Of a stretch of 64,000 nucleotides of DNA, positions 22,620 to 35,511 are shown piece after piece. The DNA is from Kudoa neothunni. Its lineage: Eukaryota > Cnidaria. Within the stretch, counting starts at the first letter, position 1. Every line of letters starts with the position of its first letter. Below the pieces are notes generated by a model, which was given only the letters and a program-made list of their open reading frames with translations, had not been told where the DNA came from and made no database searches. A program made the translations under genes and the position numbers. The stretch spans positions 8,680,001 through 8,744,000 of the forward strand of contig OZ199839.1 of assembly GCA_964304625.1 (NCBI GenBank). The letters are read 5' to 3'.

Positions 22620-23852
22620 TTTTGTACTAATTTATATGTTAAGTGTGTATAATCTGAATTTGTTTGTCTTTATTTAAGCTGTTTTTGGTAAATAATACGT
22701 TTGAAATTGCATTTTAATTGTAGTTTGGGTATTTTTCAATTTATATTCACTTATAATTCAATGTTGATAAAGTAAATAAATTCAAACAACAGCCAAAAAT
22801 CAATGTATAGGTTATTTTTAAGGCAGTAAAAATTTGTATTATGCTAGGATATAGTATTAATTTCTTTTAACAAAATTGTGGCCATTTATCATAAATATAG
22901 TTCGCTAATATTTAAAAATCAATTATAACGATTTCACTTGTAAAAAAGTTGGTATTATACAATGTCCAACCATTGATTAAAAAAGAAGCTAGCTAATATT
23001 AATGCGCCTCAAAGAATAGAAAAACTCATCCTAAATTTGTTCGAGTTTAAATCATTATTCAACATTCGATTTATATTTGATTTAAACGACATCAAATTAA
23101 GTATATAATAGATTAGAAATCATTATCAACAACTTTCGAAAAGTCCCAAGTTAACCAATTATAGTAGATCTTACTCAGTGTGTACGTAATAAGAGAGTCG
23201 TCGTATATCTTATGACGCATTAGTCCAATACAAAGTCAATTTAACTTTTACAAATACATTATAGTATATATTTATTCACATTAAAATTTGTATATAAATT
23301 TTATTAATCAAACAATTTTTGAAAAGTTCGAATATTTGATAAATTACCTCCTAACCTTGACTCCAAGAAGTAATTATTAACTGGGAAATGTATAAACAAC
23401 TAATTTAATAGTTTTTAATAATGTTTAAAATGAAAACAATCGTCAGAAATGAGTTTTCTTTGATAAATAATAATTCATCAAAAATAAATATAATTACACG
23501 ATATGTTTATATAATTTTTTTATTGTTTGATCAGTCGTTCACATCGAATAATTTTTTATTATCCAAATATAGTATATTATAATTTAGATAAATATTTTGT
23601 TTAAATATCATATAAATAATATTGTTAAAATTAAATTTCATATTTTGACTATTATACTTAATAGTCAAAATAGACTCTATTTCTTGATATTTATTATTCG
23701 GATCAAAACTTTTCAATCTTTAGAGCTGAAAAATAATTTTGGTAATTTCTAAAAGGTTTCCGATGAATGACCACAAGAAAATTATATTCATCTTCTCCTA
23801 AGCTTGTCATTTTCATTATTCCGATTGTCAATGTACACAACACACTTATTAG
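22620..23852. other. Intergenic, AT-rich, no gene seen
   Basis: No ATG-initiated frame with coding character and no phased exons found. Confidence 0.5.
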
Positions 23853-24008
23853 ATGATGGTTTCTGTGTCAGTTATAAAACAAGTAGTTGGTTTTCTTTTT
23901 GTAGGAAATGTGATTATTGTCCCAATGGCTGAAAATCGCAGCGCTTGGACGGATTTATACCCTCATGAATGGTTGCGAACAACTTCACAATTATCCCTAA
24001 TTCAATAA
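23853..24008 (+). CDS. Uncertain 51-codon frame with signal-like start
   Basis: An ATG frame reads MMVSVSVIKQVVGFLFVGNV, hydrophobic, then a polar tail containing SAWTDLYPHEWLRTTSQL and a TAA that overlaps an AATAAA signal. A second plus-strand frame over the same bases encodes a Cys-rich segment (FCRKCDYCPNG), and a minus-strand frame reads HEGINPSKRCDFQPLGQ. Three coding-like frames cannot all be real. TTTTTGTAG inside could also be a splice acceptor. Something here is GC-richer than the surroundings and probably was coding; which frame is unclear. Confidence 0.3.
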   Translation: MMVSVSVIKQVVGFLFVGNVIIVPMAENRSAWTDLYPHEWLRTTSQLSLIQ

Positions 24009-26207
24009 AAATCTAGCATCGTATATCATTTAAACGCATTATTTTTAAAACGATGTCAACCTTAATATAATTAATTGAAATTATATAAAGAAAATATTAA
24101 ACAAAAAAAGGGTAAAATAAATATTTGTGATACTACTAAATTTTCAAAGATCACTTGTTGCACAACATCCCGATTCTTTGTTTCTATCATTTTCTCAATA
24201 TATATTTTTCAATTAAAAAAAGTTGTTGCTATTACATAACCGCAAATAAAGAGGAGAGAAACCACCAACGTGTCTTGATGGAAAATTAATCATACATTGT
24301 GTTGATATCGAAAATATATTGATTTCTATTTTAAGAATTAGTTTAAAAATATGATTTAATACAAAATCTTCAAATAACAACAGATTAAGAGCATTTAGTT
24401 TGAGTTTTGTTTGTTGGAAAAAAGTATTAATATTCAAGATCAATAGAATATAATAATTAAATTAATAATATATTCACCAAAATATTTGTTTAAAACATAA
24501 AAAAGTAAAATATGTATTTAGTTTCAAAGTTATACCTAAATTTGAGGCAAAGGAACGTTAGAATATTATTGTAGGTTTTAGTTAACTTAATGAAATCCTT
24601 GACTCAATATTTATCTTTCTCTGTTAAATTTAAAATCAAGAATATTATGAAAAAAGGAATTTATTAATAACAAAAAAATTAATATAAATTTGTGTATTAC
24701 ATAGTCAATTTTCCATCAATGATAATCCGTCAAAATAAATCTCATTCCAAAAGATTATTATCAATTATTAACTTTTTAGCAATTGTTATTTTAGTTAATT
24801 ACAACTTTTCCAATTAATAATCACACTTTAAGCACAGTTTAGGAGACAATTTATCAAATAACGCTGAATAATTGCATCTAATAGTGTAGCGTTTAGACAA
24901 TAAAAATTCATAATTCTAAAGATAATAATAAAGCTTTAATTAGGATAAAATAAAGATGAAAAAATTCTATGGGGATGGAGAAAGTTTCAATATTCTACAT
25001 GGCTCAGGCAAAACCGTTTTTATTGACACATTTTTTTAATTGGTTTTCTTATAATACCATGCAAAAATAAAATAAACATTTAAGCGCACGAATTTTAATC
25101 ATTTTTCATATTCCTTCATAGTGAAATATAGAAACCAGTGTTTAACATGAGGATTTGATGTTGACTTCACCATCATTAATGCGATTAGAAGAAAAATTTA
25201 TTTTTATAATTTAAGAAAACATTTTGATACAATCCAGATGAAAAATGCATATAAGATTTTTTAGAGCCGCTTTCGACGAAAAAAGTCCTAAAAAAACGCG
25301 AAAAACAAGGAAGCCAGCCACACCCTCTACAATAGCCAAAATTTTGACTTACACGCGTAATTGCTGACACACGCAAGGCTACCAAGGCCTAGGGTTTCCC
25401 TCGAGATCTTGGGGGTTTTTTCATTTTTTACAAAAAATGAAGTTTTCATTGAAAACCTGTGAACATTGAATAATAACATAAATTTTATTATGTGCGACAT
25501 TAATATTTATATTTTTAATAACGTATCCTATTCAGATTTTATCGTACAGGGTGTAAACATTTAGGATTTTTAACGACAGCACAATAGATTGCTTAACGTG
25601 GCACGATTACAAAACTGTTCAGTTAACATTGTCACACATCATTAGAAAATTTAACGTTATTTCAAAATATATCTTGAATTATGAATTAATTAATTCATTC
25701 ATTGTGAGCATATTGATCTATACTAGACATTAAGTTTGAGTGAGTGTTCGCGCCAATAAATTGCAATAGTACGACGATAAATTTAAATTTAATATCTGTA
25801 GACGTAATTAAAGACTCGGAGAATGAATAAAAACTTTAATAGATACGATTCATTTTTTGTATTTTTCACTAGCGTTTTTCCTAAAACCCCGCTGGCAGCC
25901 TTGAACATACACACACGGACACTTCAACTTTATGTATATAATAGACTAGCACAAAAACCACGGATTTGCACGGGAGTGAGCTAATATAAATTAAAAAGAA
26001 ATATCTTGGATTATTAAAGAATATATTAATCCCTATACACAACCCCCGTCTGAAAAATATAAACTCATAACTTATTTATAATATTATCTTTTCTACGATA
26101 GTGATAAGTAAATTAAAAATTTGATTTTTATCCAATCATTCGGCTTCGCCCCAATAACTGGATCATTTAATTATAAAATCTTTAAAGAATAAAAATATTC
26201 TTTAGCT
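24009..26207. other. Intergenic with dispersed repeat copy A
   Basis: Contains the repeat at 24657-25322. Near 25940-25975 there is AAAACCACGGATTTGCACGG, a motif often found at ends of small DNA elements. No gene seen. Confidence 0.5.
24657..25322 (+). repeat. Dispersed repeat, copy A
   Basis: About 650 bp that aligns in the same orientation with 32598-33245. Shared landmarks in the same order: AATCCRTCAAAATAAAT, TTTTCCAATTAATAA, TTATCAAATAWC, GCATCTAATARTGTA, TTCTACA, TTAGAAGAAAAATT, TTTCGACGAAAAAAGTC, then GCCACA. Divergence is heavy (by eye roughly a quarter of positions). No coding frame survives in both copies. Probably an old non-autonomous element. Confidence 0.7.
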
Positions 26208-28565
26208 TTAACCCATTAAGATTCTACCATTTAAAAATTTTTTAAAACATAGTTTGTTAAGTCTTTTTCAAAAATGACTATATAAGCTTATATTTTTAAA
26301 ATTATGACAAAGTTGAGAGATATACAACAATTTTTCAGAAAGGCCAAAAAGGACCCAATAAACTCCCGAGGAAGTGCATGCGCGAAGTAAAACACAAATA
26401 TATAATTTATTAATCGAATTTTTTTAAATATATTTATCCAAATGAAAAGTATTCAAATATTTAAGATGAAATCTCGACGAAAACTTCTCATAATAAAGGT
26501 ATGTTTTCTTGTGGCACACAACACATCTGAGTCGTCTTTTGTTGGCATCACTCACAAGTACGACTCCAGAACACATATTCGTTGAATTATTAAGCTGAAA
26601 CCGAGACCTCTTCCTCATAATTAAATAACTTGTAGAGTTGTTAGACTGGCAATAATTTGGCGTGTATGTCGAATCAATGTTATTGTAGGGTCGTTAAAGT
26701 GGCGTATTATTTTCTATGAATTGGTGTGACACATGGAAATAAGATTAGTGAATAATGGTCAGTACCATTTTTACCTTTTATTTTGATTCTGTAGTTTGCA
26801 ATCGCGTTATCAGCTAGATCCACACATCCCATATTCGCACTGTGATCACTAACAATCTTGGGCTGTGTTATGTTAATGTATTTTTTTCTTTTTTTAAGAA
26901 TCTTTTAGTTGATCCAATAGGAAAACACGAAACAAAATTACTCATCAGCATCACAGGTTTTGTATCGTTCCATTGAACACAAAAAATACTTTGTTTATCG
27001 CTATAAACTTCAAAAGCACCCCTTGGCGATTTGGAAAACTGTTTTGATAGCTTAAGTGGAAATCGATTTGTCCGATTCATTCTAATTGTAGCAGTAGCAT
27101 TTATTTGTATTCTTGTAGAATTTTAAATAATTTATACGATGAGAAAAAATTATCAAAGTAAACTTCAACTTCAGAAGTATCACCGATTTCCTCGACAAAA
27201 TCCATGGTCGCAATTTCACCTAAGCCATTATAAGTTTTATCTGTCGCTTGTTTTCTACAATAGATTTTAAAACTGTAAATGTAACCATGCTTGTTAGCCA
27301 TTAACCAAAGTTAAAAACCATATCGAAGGGGCTGGCCTTTTAGAAACATCTTGCCCAAATGCATTCCATAATACGTACCATTTGTTCGCCTATGGATAAA
27401 ATTTTATCGAAGAAACAGAATGATTTGAAATTTTGGTTTAGTTTTTTTTACTAAAAGCCTAATCTTAAATAACTTGTCGGATTTGTCGATACAATCATTA
27501 TTGTTAAAATGGATGTATCTATTATTTATTTAAATCATTAGTGTCCGCTTTTTTTACAATGGTGACTCAGGAATCTTCATTCATCCCCTAATACATTTTT
27601 TTGGCTTGGTGGAATATGATAACCTGAGAGAATTAAAATCCCAATGAAAGTTTTCAATTCGGACACAGTTAGATTGAGTGGTTATTCTTCTGTCTAGCAT
27701 ATAAATTCGACTGTTTTACAATATGCAATAGAACGCTGTCATCCAAAAATTTGTTGAACGTTTCAAATAAACATGAAAATTATAAAAATTAATTTTGAAA
27801 GATATCTACCTTTATATGCACTGTCTAGCGATGGTTTCGAGATAGGTTTATTAACTGTTTTGGAGGAATTGGTTGGTAAAACCTTTTCCCATTTAACATT
27901 ACTGTATTTAACAGCACTTTTAGTTTCTTGTGTTTGAAGTTTAAACAATTGGACACGCCCAGAAACATCGGGGATGCCATTATTTTCCAATATATTATCT
28001 TGTATGGGAAATAAGTTATCTTTTCAAGTCAGTAAGGGCGTCAACATTATCTGGAAATTCTTCAAAAGTATCTTCGCTAAGTTCACCGATTGCATCACTT
28101 AGTTTAATGTACTCAGTAATGTCAGCCATGTCAATCCTACCTAGCGCCTGTATGTCTCGAGGGTTTGTCGTTCCCATTTCGACCCACCATTGTAACTTGA
28201 ATATTAACTGATGTTTATGTATTATTTTCTATTACAGGCATTTCGAGGGTTAAAAGACAATATATTTTAAGAGAACAAAAATTAAAAATATTTTCTGATA
28301 TTTAGTCTATGTTATTGTTCTATTATAGGCATGTGTGCTGACCGATAAAAAGAGATGTATATTAAAATGTTTAGAATTCATAAATAACTTTACAAATAAT
28401 TTTTAAATAATAGGACCACGTGTATATTTATATGGAAATTCATTAGTTAATAGTCGCAATATCAAACTCTATAGACGGCACCTAAACAGGAGCCCAAAAG
28501 GATCCAACAAACTTTAATCATTAAAGTTTGTTGGGATATCGATTTCCGCATCGTTAGAGGGTTAA
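26208..28565 (-). mobile_element. piggyBac-like DNA transposon with broken transposase
   Basis: TTAA at 26208-26211 and 28562-28565; tips CCCATTAAGATTC and, read inwards from the right, CCCTCTAACGATGC. Transposase is on the minus strand: N-terminal acidic part near 28130-28020 (SEDTFEEFPDNVDALTDLK), 27990-27763, a GYIYSFKIYC and YFDNFFSSYKLFK block at 27301-27101 (second catalytic Asp), and 27080-26868. QPKIVSDHSANMGCVDLADN lies near 26860-26800 (third catalytic region). A Cys-rich C-terminus (LRCVVCHKKTYLYYEK) lies near 26540-26500. The region of the first catalytic Asp is not readable. Several frame changes and stops; no active product. A perfect palindrome CAACAAACTTTAAT-C-inverse lies at 28505-28533. 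Confidence 0.85.
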
Positions 28566-29000
28566 TAACGTAAACAATGTTACGTAAGAAGGTAGAGTTT
28601 ATTCTGACTTCAAAAATTATATTATTTTCAAATAATAAGAATTAGCTTACTTAAGTTCTTTGTAATAATTTTTTCCAATCAAGTCAAGCCCAAAATATTA
28701 ATATTTTAACCTGGGAATTCGGTAACATAATTTGACCAGATTTCAAATTAATAAAAATTATAACTACTGTTAGAGTCACAAAAAACTAATTCAAAGTCAA
28801 TATAAATGGAGAAAAATCTTTTGAAATCACATAATTTCATAAAAATAAACATCGGATATCCTATTTTCTCTCTAAAGTTCCATGCAAAAATTCAAAAAAA
28901 CAATAATTGTAACTAATGGCTTCGACATCAAATAATGCTACATGATCGAATAATTTTATTAATAAATACTACCTATAAACTATAGTTAACAAAAATTCAT
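28566..29000. other. Intergenic, 3' flank of the modular surface gene
   Basis: AT-rich; no gene seen. Confidence 0.5.
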
Positions 29001-31983
29001 TCAATCTCTTTTCTTCTTCATTACCACGATTCCAACTATCGCTAAGACCACAACCACAGCAATACACGCAAAAATGATTCTATAAAAGGTTAGTTCAAGT
29101 ATCAGAATTTAAAAATGTTTACATAAGTTTTGTTTTATCCCTAAAAAATATTTAATAAAATAAAAAAATATTACTAAGCTCACCCTGAACTACTCTTTGC
29201 TCCTACGATATATAACATTAAATTAAATTATCAACAAATAATATACCTTGTTGAATGTCAGCACCACCAAAAATATTATTATTTCGTGCACTGTAAACAG
29301 TTAAATAATAGTTATTTCCATCAGGTAAATCATTTATTTTGAATTCTTTACAAATCACAAAGGCGGTACATTTGTCGACATCTCTTCCCATGCAAGATTT
29401 TACTACAGCATTAGACTTGACACTGCTGTTACGTAACTCCCATTTGCATTTTGATTTATCGTTCATAGTGGCTGGAAGTGTGGTGGTTACAATGAAACTG
29501 TTCCCATCACGTGTAATGACGACTGATATCAATTTTGAGGAGTCAGTTGGGTTTACTTGTGGTGCACCTAATATAAGTTTCGTTTAAAAAATTCTTAATC
29601 GAGACATTAATTGTAATACTTGATTCCATGATAAGCTCTTTTGGTGAAGATTTTCCGATAGCTGTGACTATAATTTTGTATGTATTTGCTGCTTCATACT
29701 CAGGGAATTTTATGGAATTGCAAAGAGGATTTGATGAACATGTGTTTATGCTGTTAACGGCACCAGCAAGTTGTGTATCTGAAGTATCTGCGACTGCAGA
29801 TTTTGCTGCAGGCATTAGACCATCATCTATCACCATTGGTACAGCAATTCTAGCTATGTTGAGATCTGCAGAACTTGAACTGGGAGGAGCAGCTGCTGGG
29901 GGTGTCGGTGCTACTTGGGTGGAAACAGGCATCGCTACTTCCGACACCATTGGACATGTGTAGAAGTCTATGTAATCGTTACCGGTCTTCTTTTGTATGA
30001 TATAACTGCATATTGCACTTGGATCCACAGAATTTAATCGTGCCTTTAATGACAAACCATCCAATGTGATCTTGTGTGTTATCGTTAATGTTGTTAATGC
30101 TATTAAAAATTTAAAGATTAGATAATAACTTCAATAACCTGTTTGTATATTTGTGTAATCTTTTTTGCCGTAATCCTTATGTGCTATCACTCTGATGTCA
30201 TAAGGTTTGTTTGGCTCGAGGTCTTCTAACGTAATTTGTTCACTGCAAATTCCTCTACATGGGATATTGCCATTGCATTTCGCATGGAAAAAGCTGTCCA
30301 ATCCAGTCGGACTCACCAAATACTCACAGGTAGGTTCATCTTTCTTTTGTGCAGAGTCAGTTGTGGTGGCAGCTATAGCTGTAAGAGAGAGTGTTGTATC
30401 TGTCTTTGTAAGATCAGTAGTTCCATAATCTTTACTTTCTCCGTTTGCTATATAATTCGTTATTTTATAAAATAAATAAAATTATTCACTTGTTCTTATG
30501 AATATTTTCTCTGTATAACTTGCTGGGAGACTAGTGCCTTGAAATTTTATCTCCATCATGTATGCTTTCCCCGCTGTAAGTCCTTGAATCGCCCATTTTG
30601 TTGTGCAATCAGTTTTACAATTGCCATTATCTGCACTGGTACTATCACATTTTGCGAGGGTTAGAGCGGTTGGTCTTAGTTTATCAGCAAAATAATGTTC
30701 AAGAGTACACTTAGTAAATGTTGGTGTAGTTGCTGCTTTTAGTGAGGTACCATCAAAATTAACACCAGTACTGGTATAAGAAGTAAGCAATCCCTCACTT
30801 GGTTCAGTAAATGCTAAAGGAAATAATAAAAACACAGATTAAACTACGGATTACCAAATTTAGTTTGTTTGTAACCTTCCAAACTAGTACCAGCGGAGTT
30901 TATGTCGTGTTGCCTTGTTTGGATCAAAATATCATAAATCAACTTGCCTTCAATACCATTTAACATAACATCCTTACAAGGAGCATAACATCTTTTATCA
31001 TTACCACCACAAACAGACGTATATGATTGACCCTCTGCTTCAGTTAGGCCATTTTTAAGACTGAACAGACATATTTCAGATGATAGGGAATTGGTAAATT
31101 TAATTCCCACTTTGTGTTCAGCGTTGACAACAATGTAAAACTGAGGCTGATAAATAGCTATGTTTTTCCTCATATATTGATTGGGCATATTGTAAAAGAA
31201 ACTGGGATATTTTTCGCATCTTAATTCGTAATGCGGTAACAATAGATCAAAATCAACTTTTTTAACGTTTTCTTCAATACAATTGCTCACAATGGTAGTA
31301 TCTGTATATTTAATATCTTTATAATAAATGTGACAGTTTACAGGTGCACAAGTTTTTGCACTGAATTTCAGCTTGTTATTATCGGTAGTGTCTGTAGACA
31401 CGGTAATTTGTGGATTAGCCAATAATGCTAAATTCAGTTTATTTTTGTGTTAAATTTAATCTATTTACGTATCGAATAACCGAACACTTTTGATCCCGCA
31501 CCTTGAGTTTTCTCTTTAACAGCATCTGTGGTATCGCCTACGTAGACGAATATGTATTTGGTTCTTGGTGACATTTTACTGTAATCAAAAGTATTTGTAG
31601 CAGTGTCACAGTTAACAACACATTTTCCATTAAGATTAGAATCACTAACTTTAGCAGCGCAGCTGTCGATGTCTGTAAATGCAGCTGATGTCGTACTCGC
31701 TGTAATTTCTGCTTCGTTAGACCGTTTTATTAGACATTTTTTGCCTGTTCCAAATTCAGAGCCTCCAAGATTGAGTTTAATTTCTTTTGTATCATCATTT
31801 TGTTTCTTCACAATCTGATATTTCAGGGTTTTCGTTGGAGGTGTAGGTGCAGGTGGAGCTTGTGGACTTGAACGTCCATCAGTATTAGCTGTGCTTGATA
31901 TCAAAGCACCTAGACTTACATTATTATTAAAATTAAGTCCGGAAAATACCTAAAACAAGACAGAGAAATCCAGCTATTTTCAT
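29001..31983 (-). CDS. Type I membrane protein of repeated fibronectin-like modules
   Basis: Roughly 900 aa. A 37-nt first coding exon plus a 40-nt intron gives signal peptide MKIAGFLCLVLGALISSTA. Six large exons (about 31904-31461, 31422-30844, 30835-30482, 30470-30131, 30064-29543, 29532-29218) each encode a module of about 100-190 aa, separated by short introns. Near the end of each module comes a pair of close cysteines (CVVNC, CYAPC, CKTDC, CRGIC, CSNPLC, a wider pair in the last). A Leu/Gly-centred turn and a strand of form Y-x-[IVF]-x-V follow (for example GLTAGKAYMMEIKF, LEPNKPYDIRVIA, LPDGNNYYLTVYS), the G-strand pattern of fibronectin type III folds. A Pro/Ala linker precedes module 5. 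The last exons give GAKSSSG, a membrane helix (IIFACIAVVVVLAIVGIVVM) and KKKRD. Probably a surface adhesion or host-facing protein; no close family recognised. Confidence 0.75.
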
Positions 31984-32597
31984 GGTTGACAATTAAATGG
32001 CCTACTAATTGATGATTCGGAATACAATTGACCCGAATTTCAATAATTTATGGATATAACGATTCATTCATTATCAGATAACAAGACTTAAACTAGATAA
32101 GAATTATTCAAGTTATTAAAAAATTAATCTCAACAATATTTTTGCTATTTGGCTCATATTGATGTGGTATGTTAATTATGACTTTGAATGGAATCAAATT
32201 TTTTTTCACGGCATATTTTTAGGCAATATCGAAATAAAATGTTAAGCTTTAGCAAAATAATGATAAAACTATTCATTATATAGAATATTTAATATTTTTT
32301 CAATAATTTATTGGATGAATCAAAGTCCTCGAGACATATAAATCATGTCTCAATAAACATATCAATTCTGTTTATTGGACCAATGCGGAAAGATTCCGAG
32401 ACGCGTTAACTGAGTATTTTTTCTAATGTAACCTAAAAGAAAAAATAATTACTTTATATATACATTTTCACATAAAATCACTTCTTTTAATTTTTAAATA
32501 AAAGCGGAAAAATTTATATAAAATCATATGTGAAATTATTCAATAAAAATATAAATTATATTACGTTAACCGAAGAAAATTGGTTCGATGTTAAAAA

Positions 32598-33245
32598 TGG
32601 ATTTAACAATAAAAATTGATATAAACTTGATAATAGAAATCACTTGATTTTTCATTCATAATAATCCATCAAAATAAATTTCATGTCTAGAGATTATTCT
32701 CAATTATAAACGTTTTTATGAACTACCATATGAGTTATTTATGCATTTTCCAATTAATAACAACTGTTTAACTACAGTTTAAGTGATACTTTATCAAATA
32801 TCACTCAATAAATGCATCTAATAATGTATCGATTCGATTAGATATTATTCAGATTACTAAAAATAGTTAAATTGCTATAATTTAGTAAAAATGTTTTGAC
32901 TATGGATAAATTTTCGACATTCTACAAGTCTGAAAAACAACTGTTAATAATAACTTATTCTGAAACTGGTTTCGGTGGAATACAATGAAAAAAATATTAT
33001 AAACAGTTTTTTGCACAATTTATACTCAAAATCGTATTCCTTCAGGGTGTAATACAGAAACTAGTGTATAACATGGAGATTATATTGATTACAACACTGT
33101 CGCATATGCAATTAGAAGAAAAATTAATTTTTATAATTTTGAGGAAATTTTGGTTCGCTCCAGATGAGAAGAGTATATACGATTTTTTATAACCGTTTCC
33201 GACGAAAAAAGTCATAAAAAACGCTAAAAATGCGGAGCCACAAAA
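32598..33245 (+). repeat. Dispersed repeat, copy B
   Basis: Second copy of the 24657-25322 repeat in the same orientation; see that entry for the shared landmarks. It lies upstream of the modular surface gene, copy A downstream of the 22464 gene. Confidence 0.7.
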
Positions 33246-33679
33246 TTTAAATGATAACTAATCTCGTTGGGCATTAAACTTAACCTTCTTTTTAAACATT
33301 CGATAACTAACATTACATCATGCTTATTTAGGTCCCCTTATCAATATCGTATATTAGGATTTACAAGAAATGATTTTGATACATTAAAGTTAAATTTCCT
33401 TTTATAAAATATTAATTTAGAACAAAGGGTTAAAAGATTCAATGGACAGTTAAAAATTACAAAAATCATTTTCCACGGATAAATTTGGTTTATATATTCC
33501 TGAAATTATTACACAAAATATTATTTCTCTTTTTTAATTAAATAAATTATAAAAGAACTCTGTACGATAATAAAGAGACCTTATTTGATTAATTTATACA
33601 TGGACTAATAAGAGACCCACTGAGCCCTTTGTGTAATTATTTTTGGTGAGTTTTCAGGGTTAAGCATATAGATATAGCG

Positions 33680-34304
33680 ATGGATCGGTCGGTCGTACGT
33701 ACGTACTCTTCGCGCAGGCGCCACAAATTAAAACAAAAAAACTAGCTATAACTTAAATATTCCTGAAAAAAACATCCAAAACGGAATCAGATATTAACTC
33801 CCGATTCTTTAAGTCATGTTGTTTAAAATAGTTGCCAAACTCTTCTAAGTAAAATAACGCTGTCTTTGAAAGGTTTATTGTTTTATTAATAAAATTATCT
33901 TCCGTTTCTGAATCGTTAAGGAGGGACTGCCATTGTGCCGTTGATATTTCTATGAATTAGAGAGGACATCATTATAAAACAACATTACTACATGTCTACA
34001 ACATGTGTCTATGGTTATCCTTCGTTTTTTAACTAGCTACCACATTGATGTAACTATATAAACTTACTAATTGTTTAAATGTGATAAAAAGAAAGAAAAC
34101 GCTTAATTTAAGCATACGGTCAAAGCAAAAAAGGTACGTACGGCATATCATCACGTGACTTTTATATTTCGTTTTTTCGTATTAATTATGCTTAAAATTC
34201 TTTAAAGAGAGTAATAATAATATTAAATCATTTTTAAAATTATTTTAAATACGAGAGAACCTTTTAATATGTACAATAACTAATGTACGTACGACCGTTC
34301 CATT
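33680..34304. mobile_element. Putative non-autonomous DNA element with long palindromic tips
   Basis: Left tip ATGGATCGGTCGGTCGTACG, then TACGTAC (33680-33707). The right tip, read inwards from 34304, is AATGGAACGGTCGTACGTAC (34282-34304). The tips are inverted and GC-rich against an AT-rich 580 bp interior. A third CGTAC cluster sits at 34132-34146. No transposase frame and no clear target duplication, so the superfamily is unassigned. Confidence 0.45.
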
Positions 34305-34998
34305 ACTGTATATCAAATTAATTTTAAAATTTTGAAAAATTGTTATATTATTAATAATATTGAATTTAAATAACACGTAATCTATTCAATAAATCCAACC
34401 GACATTTTAACAATCAAAGTTTCAAAATAGTTTCTCGTTTTCAGAACATTACCGAAAAATTAGGTGCGAATTCGATTTTTAATGTTATCCAAATTTTCCA
34501 CTTTACAAGCGTCAACCTCAAATATTTTATTATTAATTATTCCGATGATTCAGCTAAATAAGCATAACAAAATTCTTCTAATAATATTTCCGATGTTTAA
34601 CCTACTGCCCAGTGAAAAATAATTTTTTCAGAACAAACAAATACAAATAACGAGAAAATCCGACACTTTAAGTTAAAACATCCTAATTTAATAAAAAAAT
34701 ATTTTCTTAAAAAATAAACCATATTTATTACTCAAACGAGGACAATACCTCAGATGAATTGCAAAATTATCTAATCTTTCGACAAATATAAACCTATTTC
34801 AACAAAATATTGGCCATTTATTTATCAAAAAGACTTAGTTGATGAAAACAAAATTATAAATTAAAAGCAACAAGGAATAGAGAGGAGAATTATTTACACA
34901 GTCAGTTCAAGGAATGTCATAATTGTGAATCGGTCAGCAGAGAAAATCAACACTCCAAACACAGAAATTAACATAACAAAATAAACATACATTAGAGA

Positions 34999-35146
34999 TC
35001 ACAGGTCTTTATTTTTAATTAATGTGCACAACTTTAGCGATACCAACGTCACCACAAATAATAAAACACATCATTGAGACAAAAACAGTGAATCGATATC
35101 CAACATATTCTGGAGGTACAGGACTAGTGTTTGGCACTAGTTTCAT
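34999..35146 (-). pseudogene. Frameshifted relative of the 22464 small membrane peptide
   Basis: ATG at 35146 opens MKLVPNTSPVPPEYVGYRFT, then VFVSMMC, matching MKYVKPT, VPDEQKGYGLTV and SMVC of the 22464-22619 gene. The literal frame then runs to TAA at 35015 with a hydrophilic end. Skipping one base near 35073 instead gives a hydrophobic segment and KLC exactly ten residues after the conserved Cys, as in the relative, ending at TGA 34999. So the copy looks broken by a single-base shift, or the base is a sequencing error and the gene is intact (about 48 aa). An AATAAA follows the TAA. Host gene family of unknown function. Confidence 0.5.
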
Positions 35147-35511
35147 TGTATTAAAATATATGCGCAAACTGTCATGAAAGTAAGCAATAGATTACAGTGG
35201 AGTCAAAAAGGTTGATTTTGCCTATTAATTAACACATCCCAATGTTCAACAAAAACAGTGAAGTGAAAAAAAAACAACAATATAAATCATTTCTAATTTT
35301 TACCAATAATAGAATCAAAAATACTTAAGATATAATGAAACATGTTTGTTTTAGTTTTGAGGATAAAAGATCAACAAAATTGCCGATTTCAATCTATTAA
35401 TGTGACAGAAGATAAGCTTGCTATTTCAATAAAACTTTAGTATACAAAAAATCGCAAAAAACGTTCAAACTCGGTGATAGATACAATTAAATTGAGAAGG
35501 GATAAACAAAA

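Larger units (their letters stand above)
31984..34998. other. Intergenic with repeat copy B and an inverted-repeat element
   Basis: Holds the repeat at 32598-33245 and the inverted-repeat element at 33680-34304; the remainder is AT-rich without phased exons. Confidence 0.5.

Noticed and set aside
26868-27301. Independent host genes in the minus-strand frames 26868-27301
   Set aside because: They carry the DNFFSSYKLF motif and lie between matching TTAA-flanked tips, so they are pieces of one piggyBac transposase.
29339-30475. Several plus-strand frames of 70-111 codons
   Set aside because: Antisense shadows of the modular surface gene; composition follows from its Ala/Ser/Thr-rich codons.
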